Positions 11,560 to 21,665 of a stretch of 64,000 bases of DNA are shown piece after piece. The position numbers and the translations under genes are program-made. The stretch spans positions 184,201 to 248,200 of the forward strand of contig MNCI01030643.1 of assembly GCA_015680685.1 (NCBI GenBank), given 5' to 3'. The DNA comes from Gnetum montanum. Taxonomy: Eukaryota; Streptophyta; Gnetopsida; Gnetales; Gnetaceae. The stretch's first letter is position 1. Each line of letters begins with the position of its first letter. Under the pieces are notes generated by a model. That model saw nothing but the letters and a program-made list of their open reading frames with translations, had not been told where the DNA came from and made no database searches.

Positions 11560-12430
11560 GGATTCGACAAGACCTTCAGCGTGAATGTGCGACGCAGATG
11601 TGCAGTGTGAACATGAGGCTAAGGGTTCAAACCCTAGTGTGCAAGGTCGAAGCTCCAGCGTGAGCCTAGCTCACTATATTCTTTCTTTATGATGTCCATT
11701 ACTGAGACAGTTCCTCTGGTTTTCATTGTACCCCTATTTTGTTTTTTCATTATTTCCTGGGTCTTTCCATCTTGATTCTTGCTTATTTGTTTAGGATTTA
11801 TTAGTATTCTGAGTTCTGCGAGATTTAGGGTTTGGCGTGAATTGATCATAGCATGCAGGGTCGAAACCCCAGCGTGTGAGTCGCAGCATCAACATAGTGT
11901 GCAAGGTCGAAACCCCAGCATGTGAGACACAGTGTGAACTCAGCGTGCAGGGTTGAAACTCTAACTTGCGAGATGCAGCATGAACTCAGCATGCAGGGTC
12001 AAAACCCTGGCATGCGAGACGCAGCGTCAACACAACGTTCAGCATTGAAACCCTGGCGTGCGAGACACAACGTGAACACAACATGTAGCATGAAAGCAGC
12101 AATGGGCAAGGGTAAGTAGGTAGAAGGCCAGAGGAGAAATGAGCCTAGCTTGACCTTCACCAAAGAGAGTGAAGTGATGCTCAAGTGTCTACCTAGACCC
12201 AGGATTCCATCATGGTCTGGATCGACATGCAGGTAGGCTCTGATCCTTCGTCGAAATTTATGTTTTCTCCTACTATTCCTATCAGTTTGCCCCATTGTGT
12301 AGCGTAACGGTTTTTGTAGCGTAAATGTTTTCATAGTTTGAAGGACATGCTCAGCGTGCAAGGTTTGTGCATCCGCGGTGTAGCGTGCAGGGTCTGCACG
12401 CTGGGGTTTGTAGCGTGCAAGGTATGCATA
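11560..12430. repeat. Degenerate GC-rich tandem repeats upstream of the opposite-strand gene of A
   Basis: Units of roughly 45-55 bp recur, with the phrase CAGCGTG...GCAGGGTCGAAACCCC...GCGTGCGAGACG. They are densest at 11,849-12,090 (about five copies) and looser copies run to 12,430. Many contain a small stem, for example GGGT-CGAA-ACCC, GGGT-CAAA-ACCC and AGGGTT-CA-AACCCT (near 11,624). On the plus strand they sit just 5' of the opposite-strand gene, where its promoter or leader would be. Confidence 0.65.
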
Positions 12431-12550
12431 CTGGGCATGAAGAGAACAGCAGTTTCTTTCCAAGTGTTGGCTGCTAGGGTGAAACTTTATTTTATTATTT
12501 TTTTTCTTGTATAGCTGATTTATCGTGGTTTGTAAACACTTGTAGAAATT

Positions 12551-15500
12551 CCAAGCCTTTCCTCCTAGTGGTGGAGCTTGTTGGGGCTTTGGCGTGGTTT
12601 GGGCCCATTGATTCTGATGAACCTGCTCCTAGCATGGTCATTGATCAAAATGGGGTATGGTTCAGAATGGGTGTTAGCGAGTTTCTTCCCTTCATGCTAG
12701 AGAGATTCAGCATGGTAGTATGGTTCCACTTAAGTTAATAGTTAGCACGGAGTGTGCTTGAGACCATGTTACCAAGATCCTCAAACAACGTAATAGCTTT
12801 CATGGTTGACATTGATGAGGGACCGCTCATGATTAAGGATGGTCCTTCTGGAGGACTTAGATCTACCCGTCCATTGTTGCATGTATGGGACTTATTGTCA
12901 GGTGGCCCTCACCACATTAATAACACCCTATGCCTAGCTGCTCGTGTGCATACTTTGTTCTAGAACCCTCCTAGAACGGTGTACCGAGTAGGAAGGTAAG
13001 GTTGTTCAATTTGCCATTTTTACTTGGCTTCTTAGTAGTGGTTTATATTTTGATCACCGTCTCTTTGCAGGCCTCAATTCAATAACGAAGGAGTGTGCAT
13101 AGGTGATGATGGACTCTCTTTGGCTCGTACCGCCTTAGAGACTTTCATGGTAGGCCTCACTCTCTATGGTGCCATGTTGGCCCAGACTAAGGGTGATATT
13201 GTTTATTTTCACAAATGGTACTTGAGGGTACTTGCACAATGCGAGGCTAGGGGGTGGCTACATGGGGATTGGTCTCATAATGGGCTGATTTTTCCAGGCG
13301 ACACTGATTTGGCTTCTAGCGATCTGAATCTATCGACTGATGGTAAGTAATGGTATTTTTGACACCTGAGTTTTTTTGTTCTACTACATCATTGGTTATA
13401 TTGACTCCATGGTCTTATCTTGTGCGTACAGTGGATGTCCCCCCTGGTGGAGCCACTATCACAACTGGGCGGACTGAGAGCACTTTTTCTATGAAATTTT
13501 GGGAAATCAGTGACTCACAGCGATGGTTACATACTAAGGCACCACCACATATCATCAATTGTTTAAGTGATGTGGGCCTCATGGATTTGTTTACTGCTCT
13601 AAGCCCTGATGTTTCTATGACGGAGATGATTGGAATCATTGATTCTTTCGACGAATCTATCACCTACTATAGCACTCGCATCAAGGGTGTCAAAGTGGTT
13701 TTCCATCTATTATTGGAGTTCTTCTCAGACTTCTTTGGTGTACTAATAGCTGGGACTAAAGTGATTTTTTATAGAGCATAGAAAGAGCTCCATGTTGTGC
13801 ATGAGTTGGATGATTGGTTGGGCGTTCTTAAAGGTGCTAAGGGATTCCCCATGCAGGGAAAATCAAAAGTAGCTAAAGTTAATGAGTTTTATCACTTATT
13901 CAGAGCACGGGTGTTTTCCAAATCCTTGTCTCAAGTAAAGACTTTTGGGGTGGAACCTGTGCGTATCATGCGCACGATTCTAGAGACTAGGGTACGTTAT
14001 AATTGGGTTGAGTTTTTACTTATAGGTTTCCATGAGGAGATAGTGAGGTTACGTTGAAACATTGAGGTGCAATCCCATTTCACCTTTGCATTCTTTGTCA
14101 GTTACTTGCGCTAGTTTGCTGAATTTTTAGTTGTTCATGAAAATAACAAGTACATGTTAAGGGATCACAACCAACTATCTCGCTTGTGGATTTTCCACTT
14201 ATTTGAGGTGGCCAAATCTTAGGATGCTCCCGAGGGGATTGAAGAATTAGTTTCTATCACAACGGAGGGGTCATATGTTCATTCAATTCATATGCATGAC
14301 AGTGTAGGGTTGGAACCAGATAGTGTGCCCTATACAGCTAGGAGAGCCGATCGGGTGATCAAGGAAATGATGGGAAAGCAAAATTGAAAGTTCAAAAGCG
14401 TGAACGTCCTAGAGAGGTTGCTCTAACTGTAGATGAACCAAGGGTGAAATGTATACAGTTTAAGATGCCTGTACGGGGTAAGCTTGATTTATTGATTTGT
14501 CCTTGTTTTATTATCATCATCGTTATTTTTACTTTATTTTTCAATTTTTTATACAAAATCGATGTTGAACCTATGAATGTCATTAGAGTTTACTTTTGAA
14601 GTAAGAAGAGAGACATTAGCACCAATCATTGAGGAGGAAGAGGTCTCAACGAACTTAAATGAGGAGGACGAAATGGGCAGGGACAAGACGGGAGGAATGA
14701 GAGATCGGGAGAGAGATACCACAGAAGAGGGTAACATCGATGATTAGGATGGAGTCGATGTGATGTTTGATGGTTTCCTCGGAGGGAGGCTAGACCTTGG
14801 TGATCCTTCGAATCGGGAGGAAGACAAAGATTTCAGTATATTCACCATATTATGTTTATTTGCCTTTTGAATTGTGCTTCTCATTGTTTGAAATTTTAAT
14901 TTTATGTTTTTTTTTTTGCTACTAGGCGAAAATGTTAAGACTAGGATGGTTCCTAACATTCGTTTAGAAGTCCCTATGATGAAGGGTCCCACAGAAACGA
15001 CCACCGATGTTAACCCATCTTCTAAGCATGAACCATTTACTTGGATTGAAATGCCAAGTAAACTAGATTTTATAACTGGTATCATTGATGAGGTAGTTGA
15101 TCGCATCCAGCAAGCTCATCCTAAAATAGGTACATATATCTTAAGCATTTCGAATCCTTCAATTTTTTGCATCTGTTTCTACTATCCGATGTCTAATGCA
15201 TGTTTGTCTCATGTGGATAGGGACTAAGCTGAGGTGGGATCCATCTGAGGCTACGTGTATTGATAGTTTTCCTGCACTACCACCTGAGATTGAACAAGTA
15301 CCCTAACAGATCTATGATGAAGTGGCAGAATGCGTTGTGCAGAATGCCAAGTCTCTTTGGACCTGTAGGCGCTCCATCGAGAGGCTATGGTTGCAGATTC
15401 AAGTGGGAGAAAAAGAGATTTTCAAGCTATCAGCAGAACAGGATGATCTCAGATCGCGCTCTGAGTTCACCTCGACAAGGTTAACAAGTGATCATTCTTG

Positions 15501-16203
15501 GCAAACTTTCGAGATTACTTATAACAGATATTGGAATTTATTGAATCACCAAGTATTAATGACTCGAGAGCTAGCAGAGCATAAGGCACAAATTGATTTA
15601 CTAGACCTCAAATGTTAGGATTGAAAGGCTTTCGCTTTTAAGGTGCAGAAATGGGATCAAGATGAAAAGACCCATAAGTATCATTATAAAAAATCGTTAA
15701 AGGAGGTATCTATTGAGAAGCATCAGCTGGAGATGTTTGTTGAGGGTTTAGGCCTACACTCTTCATTTGATGCATTTGCTAAGCATACTATGGTGGAGAT
15801 GGAATCGCCCAAGATGGTAATCACCACAGCTTCTAGGGAGGTTTTTGTGGGGGAGTTTCCTCTAAAACGTCCCACTTGGTCCGTGTGGACAAAGGGAAAG
15901 CTTTAGCCAATGTTGATTTGGGCCTTGATGGGATTGACTGGGCAAGTGTCTCTAAAGAAGAAATCCTTCATTGGTTGGAATTCGGTCTAGGAGGATCTTC
16001 TTCAGTGAGTCGTTTAAACTTGTGAATTTTTTTTATTAAATAAATTTTTGAATTCTTCTCTTTTCCTTTTATGTTAATTTTTTTCTTTTACCTTTTCATA
16101 GGGTCAGGGTGATGATGATGATCAAGAAGGTGGCCCCAGCGGAGCAGGGACCCATGGTGCTAGGGAGTCTAAGAGGGATACCCCTCCCGACCCTGATGCT
16201 TAG
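12551..16203 (+). pseudogene. Opposite-strand spliced gene of element A: FCP1/NIF-like domain, coiled coil, charged tail
   Basis: Proposed exons are 12,551-12,995; 13,071-13,342; 13,432-14,477; about 14,600-14,870; 14,936-15,129; 15,221-16,004; and 16,102-16,203. Donors such as GTAAGG, GTAAGT and GTAAGC and acceptors such as TTTGCAG and CTACTAG join the frames. Exon 1 reads KPFLLVVELVGAL, FRMGVSEFLPFMLERF, VVWFHLS, then INNTLCLAARV and NPPRTVYRVGR. This is the order of an FCP1/NIF phosphatase, but E-x-V replaces D-x-D/N and AARV replaces DDSP. Exon 3 has SQRWLHTK and DVGLMDLF. Exon 6 looks coiled-coil-like (IERLWLQIQVGEKEIFKLS). Exon 7 ends GDDDDQEGG...DPDA, stop. Five or more in-frame stops show decay. 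Homology to the element B copy extends across exons and most splice positions. Molecular role unknown. Confidence 0.65.
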
Positions 16204-16745
16204 TTTTAAATTTTGTATTATCATCGCTCATGTTTTTACATGAGTTGCAAACAGAATGTTTTGCTTTGGATTGTACATGAATTGATGGATGGAATTGGTT
16301 AACAATTGTAATTATTTGTTTATGAATATATTTTTTTTTGTTTGTTGTTAAAATGATTATGTATGCGATCTATTTATCATGTGGGGACATTGCACTAGGT
16401 TGTAATTTGATGTTGATACATTTATACTATTTTTTCAATTGAGTTTTTTGTTATTCCCTTTTTTTTTGGTGTTTGAATTTTAATTTTGTTTGAACATTGA
16501 TAAGCGTAGATTTAAAGTGAAAATCTTTTGGGCTTGAATGTAAACACGATGCAGCAATGTAAAGTGTTTTTGTTCATTTTGTTGTTTAAGTGTAATGCAC
16601 GAAGTAGGAACAGAAGTAGGAGCATAATCATGTGAAGAGGGGAATATGAAGGAAAACTATGGCTGATCATGCAACAACGCAACGGGGTAAGCATATATTT
16701 GAACCGTAAGCTTGCATTGACAGAAAAGAAATGTAAGAGAATGCT
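16204..16745. other. Noncoding stretch 3' of the opposite-strand gene of A
   Basis: The region is AT-rich and follows the TAG at 16,201-16,203. It could hold that gene's 3' untranslated region (long T runs and TGTA motifs on the plus strand), but no definite polyadenylation signal stands out. Confidence 0.4.
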
Positions 16746-16990
16746 CTAGTTTAAGGCCATCTCAGGCCATGGGTGCATGTGTGTCAATTTAAAGTCATGA
16801 CATGTAGTCTTGATGTCCTAGTTTAAAGCCATTACGGGCCCCATGTACTAGTTTAAGGCCATTTCGGGCCATATGTAAACAAGAGAAGTTTCAAGTGATA
16901 CTGATGGGTTCCTTGGTAAACCGGCCATTTCTGGCCGTGGCTAGTTTTATGTCGTTGCAGACATGTGGTAGTTTAACATCATTTCAGATG
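16746..16990. repeat. Hairpin array after protease (element A), best covariation
   Basis: Perfect stems after TAGTTTA-type leaders: GGCC 16,755-16,758 with GGCC 16,765-16,768; GGCC 16,857-16,860 with GGCC 16,867-16,870; CGGCC 16,922-16,926 with GGCCG 16,933-16,937; ATGTC 16,949-16,953 with GACAT 16,960-16,964; CATC 16,977-16,980 with GATG 16,987-16,990. All five have six-base loops of the ATTTCR/GTTGCA type. One unit near 16,785 is decayed. The array ends 12 bases from the end of the protease frame. Confidence 0.75.
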
Positions 16991-17001
16991 ATGAATGTAG
17001 C

Positions 17002-17931
17002 TTATTGGTTTAGTAATTTTTTGAGTTTTCTTAATTTAATATTATAAGTGACGTTAATAGGTATGATCCTATACTCAGCATCCCCTTTGTTGATCACGTT
17101 GAATGGTAATTTAGCCCAAGGGACGTCTGATGGAAGGGGCTCTATGTTGGCATCTTCTAGTGTTTCCATGTGTTCAGTAGTTTCGATGTTTGTTGTAGTT
17201 TCTAGGTTAGGCGGTATATGTACCATTTTAGGTTCGAGTGTTTCTATGTTAGGTGAAGCTTCTTTTACATCTGATGGATCATTGTCTATTGGTCACGTGC
17301 AACTTTGTTTTTGTTTTGTGTCATCCTGTTTAGGTTCTTCAAACTTAACCTCTGAGCCTTGGTTTGTATCTGTATGTGACGAGATGGTAGGTGTTGCAGT
17401 TTCCCCGTGTGTAATGATTTCACCACCTTCATAAGGCAGGTGAATCTCTTGCTGTATGGGGGAAGAGACTACTTTGAGTTGGGCCAACCAGGGTCTTCCT
17501 AATATTAAATTGAACCCTGGCATTTCATTGATGAAAACAAAGTTAGTAGATGTGGGGAATCGATCCCCTACAATAAAGTCCAAATTTATGGTGCCTTTTA
17601 CTACTACGCGTGATCCACTAAATGATTTTAAACATGTGGTGGAGGTTGGTCTGATTAGTTCTGTAAGCCCTAATTGTTCAATGAAGGGATAGGGTACTAC
17701 GTTCATGGTGGCTCCATCATCTACATGCACTCTATGTATTTTGAGTTGATTTACTTGTATCATTATGAACATAAGTGCGGTTGTCACTTCTCCTATTTTC
17801 TCATCAATTTTGATGTCATTAGTATGGAAGCCTAGTGATTGAGAAGCCGATCCTCGAGGCGAATACATTACCGCATGGATAGAAAGTTCATTCAGAGGTA
17901 GGTCTTCATTTACTGTGATTGATGTCAACAT
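17002..17931 (-). pseudogene. Aspartic protease of element A
   Basis: The catalytic loop reads VHVDDGATMNVVPYPF (DDGA in place of the usual D-S/T-G), followed by the flap region and the closing FNLILGRPWLAQLK (ILGRPWL is typical of plant Ty3/gypsy protease). The 212-residue open stretch 17,931-17,293 holds the whole domain. A 75-residue acidic tail (17,226-17,002) follows in a shifted frame. The enzyme would cut the gag precursor. The DDGA motif is shared by element B, so it is a lineage feature and not decay. The frame ends at the hairpin array. Confidence 0.85.
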
Positions 17932-18199
17932 ACATACTAGGGCTTCACAATGAGTTTGAGAAGTTAATATCAGGTCATATAGGCTTAATGAATTGTTTTT
18001 CTATTTAAGTGCATGTGTAACTTGCATTAGGGCTATTGCCAGGTCTCTACAATTAGGTGTATGCTTGTTAATGATTACTTGGTCCATCGGGCCCAACAGT
18101 TTTATCTCATGTGTAGCTGGTTTGACGTTTTCTTCCATAACTATTGATTTGGATGCATCATGTATCCTTGATGATTATCCCTTATAGCTCATGTTTGGT

Positions 18200-19527
18200 T
18201 TGTTAGTAGGTGATGCCATGGGTACTGCACTTAATGAAGTAGGCTTGGGGGGTCCTAAGGCAAGCTGTTAACGTTCTTTCTCCAATCATTCCCATGTGAG
18301 CCTATCTGCCAGGCTTTCCCACGTGTGACGTAGGGGAACATTTGGTTTCTTCACATCTGGTTGCTTTGGAACCCATATGACATATGGAGTAGGATGAGGT
18401 TACGATTGGATAGTTGAAGGTGGTTGAGCGTCAGGCTTCCTAGGCATCCTAACAACATACAGAATCGTTTTATTTTTTGTTTGTGGAGTGGAAGGTTGGT
18501 GGTTATTACGATGTTTGGGTATCTTGACAACATATGGAGTTGGTCTAGCTGGGGGTTGTATCTCCATAGTTGCAACCGCAGGTGGCACCCGGACTACATA
18601 GGGAGCAGGCCGGGTAGGAGGTTGTGTGTTTGCTGTAGTAGCAGTGGGAGGCACACGCACCACGTATGGTTTTGGTGGTATGGTAGAGGCTGCCACCGCA
18701 GGGGGTATCTAGATGAAATAAGATCTTTACGGGGTAGGTGGGTTACTTAGAGAGTATGATGATTGAGGTGTGGGCGTTTGTGTAGTAGGAGGGATACGAA
18801 CTACAAATGGTCTCTTAGGTATTTGCTGTTCATTATCTGAGTAAATGGTGTTAATCCTAGGTGCTTCTTGTTCATTGTCTAAGTAGATAGTGTTAATTAA
18901 GTATGGAGCTTCCTTAGTATTTAGAGGATCCTTATATATGCCCATGGCTTGGTTTTTTGGTTTGACCGGGTTGGCCTCATCAAAAGTGATCTCACCTCCG
19001 TCGACCATCTATTGAATATCTTGTTTTAGGGTGAAACAATAGTCAGTGCCATTCCCATTGCATTGATGATAATCACAAAAGCAGTCTATTCTAAAGCCTC
19101 TTGGAACTGGGGGCTCATATGGCATTGCCAAGCTTGGGTTCTTGACCAACTGATACAATCGATCATGTCTTTGGATTGCTGCGGGGGACAATTGTTTATG
19201 TTTGATTAGTCTAGCCTTCAAGAGTTGGTCAAATAATTGTGAGAGTTTCATGGGCAATGGTGTGTATTGAGAGGGGTCTCTCCTCTCGAAGTTTCTCGCA
19301 CAACCTGGTGTAGGATTTTGTGATGTGGACGGTTTGAGGGCAGTAGTGGGAGTAGGTCTAGCATAGTTAGCAGGGGCAGTAGGCAGTTTTCCTTGTTGTC
19401 CTATACTCATTTGTTGTGTTTCCGCTACTGCTACTATAGTTTCCTTAGCCTTTTCTTTGTCTTTCTTATTATGTTGATTTTTAAAGGTTGAATAAGCGGG
19501 GTCATGGCTGTTTTGGGCTGCCTCTTC
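18200..19527 (-). pseudogene. gag of element A, 5' truncated
   Basis: The frame begins abruptly at 19,527, directly at the LTR end, in the middle of gag (EEAAQNSHDPAYS aligns with KASKDPTYVAYK in element B). Visible parts are the linker, DPSQYTPLPMKLSQLFDQL, a zinc-knuckle-like FCDYHQCNGNGTDYC (the usual GH is GN), then after one stop a tail with repeated P-[YF]-V-V-R-[VI]-P-P peptides (18,850-18,400). Start codon, matrix-like region, capsid domain, leader and primer-binding site are all absent. Gag would form the particle shell. Confidence 0.82.
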
Positions 19528-21660
19528 TGTACTGACCTAAATTGTCGGTGTAAGGCTGGAATGGAAACAGACAATGAGAGATCATCGGGCAGCCACAGCT
19601 GACCCTGCCTTCGCTTGAGGGCAAGCTGGAAAAGGGAATGAAGGTAGAGTGCCTTGGATGGTTTGCAAGCAAATCAACCAAGGACTTCCTCAAGAGTAAG
19701 CTATGGCTAGCGCTGGGGTTATCATAAATAGGATGTAAATGGAATGTAAACAATGATATGAAATGTAAATAAAGCATACTAAATTATGAATAAAGCATAA
19801 ATAGAACTAAACAATGTAAATGAAAGGAAATAATGAAACTGTATTATATTGTTTAAAAAAAATGTGCACTAGTCAAAGTGTAGTTGCACAAGTGTGAATG
19901 GCAAGTCAAACGTCTAGCCCCGGAATGATATGACACGATGATGCAGTGATGAAATGAGATGAACGTGAGAAGAAACTTGGAAGCTAGCAATCGGATGTGC
20001 CGAGCACCCAAGGATTGCAAGTTATGTCCTCCTTTAGAATTTCCAATCTCTCCAATCTTTGCCTCTTCCAATCTTCTTCTTCTCTTGACTTCCTCTCTTT
20101 CTACCCCTTAGTTTGTGTGAATTGATAGGGTATTTATAGGGTTGGGCTAGGGTTTGGCTAGGGTTTTCAAGAATGGAATCAATGGTTGGGAGATGAGAGA
20201 AAAATAGATCTAGTGACATGTGTCCCATGAATAGTTGGCATGAGTTGGATGTGTGTTGGCAATTTTCCTTCTTTGACCAGATTCAATGTATTTGTGTTGG
20301 ATAGTTGTGCACGAGTTGGATGTGTGCTGGATATTTGCCTTCTTTGACCAGATTTAATGTATTTTATAATTTGTGGGTCATTTAAGCCCATGAAAATACA
20401 AATAATTTAGACAAGCCCTCAAATGATAAAAATTTACAAAGAAAATCAAGGAGGATTAACTTCGCCTTCCTTGTCTAGCACCCAGCCTGGCCTGCAATGT
20501 GACCTAGCGTGTGACCTCCAAAACTTGCAATTTTGGGCTAAAATCTGGAATTTTTAAAGGTTGGGACCCATAGTTATCAATAGTGGACCTTGAGGACAAC
20601 TTACACCCTTAAAATCAAGTCATTTTGGCTTAGTTTTGGGGCTCTAAAAATTGGTGACACTGATCCTTACACTATGCAACGTCTGAAAAAATAACCCCAA
20701 CATCACCAAGTTAAAATGGCACATTTGAGGCCCAAATCTTGATTTTCTAGAGGCTGGGAGCTGCTAGGGACCTTGGTGAAGGTCATGGGGGGTCCTTGTG
20801 CTCAATTTCGGCTTGTTTTGACTCAATTTTGGGGCTCCAAAAGTTGGTGACGCTGATCCTTAAGCTGTGCAGCGTCTGAAAAAGTAACTAAAGTGTACTT
20901 AGCTAAAACCAAACATTTTGAACCTAAAAATTTTGATTCTAGATGTTGGAAGTTGGTACAGTCGCTTGTGGACCTTGGGAGGACCTTGCCTGTTGAATCA
21001 TGGGCCATCGGGGGCTATTTCAGAGGCCTCCAAGTTTGGTCACGTTGTACTCATGTTGGGCAGTAGCATGACTTAGCTTGATTCTTATCTAAAAGTGCTA
21101 GACCAAAATTAGTGGTGCTTCAACTACTATTACAACAAAAAATCTTTCCCTTGGCCCTTGGATCATGAGGATGCTGCCTATCAAATTTGGGCTCATTTGG
21201 ACTTGATCTGACATGGTTTTGGAAGGCCTCGACTGGTGTACGCTGGCCATGCAGGATGTACATGCTCAACATGTGAACCCCAAAGTGCATGATTTCAAGG
21301 TTAGAACCTAATTTTCTTGAGCCCATGATGGTGCCTAACAATTTCCCTATCTCTGAGAGTTCATGCCTTCTGAAAATCTTGATCTTAAGTGTCTGTTTTG
21401 GGTACTCTTTGAGGTCACATGCTGGGCATGCATGCTGCATACTTAGTGAAAAATAAGTATTTTGAGCTCAAAATTTGCCAGGTTTGATACCAGATGTCAC
21501 CATAGTCTTCTGTGGATCCCAGGGAACCATTTCTTGCTCAGTTTGACTTTGTTTGAAGCTGTCCATGAGGCCATCAAGCTTTAGTCATGGTGGGGAACAT
21601 CACAATTTTAGCTCGATTCTTGTTGGAGAAGTACTAAGCCCAGAATTTTGTAGTGTTTCA
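19528..21660 (-). repeat. 5' LTR of element A
   Basis: The LTR is 2,133 bp and on the minus strand starts TGAAACACTAC and ends CAGTACA. U3 is about 1.5 kb, followed by a TATA box (20,131-20,138) and about 0.6 kb of R and U5. The right end abuts TGCAC and the interrupted exon 3 of element B. The left end abuts mid-gag with no primer-binding site between. Confidence 0.87.
20131..20138 (-). promoter_or_regulatory. TATA box of element A 5' LTR
   Basis: The minus strand reads CCCTATAAATACCC. The same TATAAATA context recurs in the LTRs of B (30,027) and C (35,583). Confidence 0.7.
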
Positions 21661-21665
21661 TGCAC
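21661..21665. repeat. Right target-site duplication of element A (TGCAC)
   Basis: This is the partner of 4,632-4,636. Joining 4,636 to 21,666 restores the reading SQRWICTKASDSLVK across the site. Confidence 0.85.

Larger units (their letters stand above)
4637..21660 (-). mobile_element. Tat-like Ty3/gypsy element A with opposite-strand gene
   Basis: This is a 17-kb element bounded by homologous LTRs (19,528-21,660 and 4,637-5,934), both with TG...CA ends and flanked by TGCAC. The sense order on the minus strand is 5' LTR, truncated gag, protease, hairpin array, opposite-strand gene, hairpin array, RT, RNase H, second RNase H, integrase, hairpin array, 3' untranslated region, polypurine tract, 3' LTR. 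The PBS and the first half of gag are missing. The LTRs differ noticeably (roughly a tenth of positions in the best-aligned 500 bp, by eye) and the frames are broken, so the insertion is old. It interrupts exon 3 of the opposite-strand gene of element B. Confidence 0.87.

Noticed and set aside
13432-13781. Exon 3 of the opposite-strand gene as a plant mobile domain (PMD)
   Set aside because: The spacing of hydrophobic residues is vaguely similar (DVGLMDLF, then a helix), but the diagnostic tLeDv..L block is not visible, so I left it unassigned.
12551-14477. Reading the plus-strand frames in A as chance shadows of a minus-strand gene
   Set aside because: There is no minus-strand coding sequence here, and homologous exons with matching splice positions occur in B.
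16746-16990. A CRISPR array
   Set aside because: Repeats are short, diverged and separated by irregular spacers in plant nuclear DNA with no cas genes. They are hairpin units of a retroelement.
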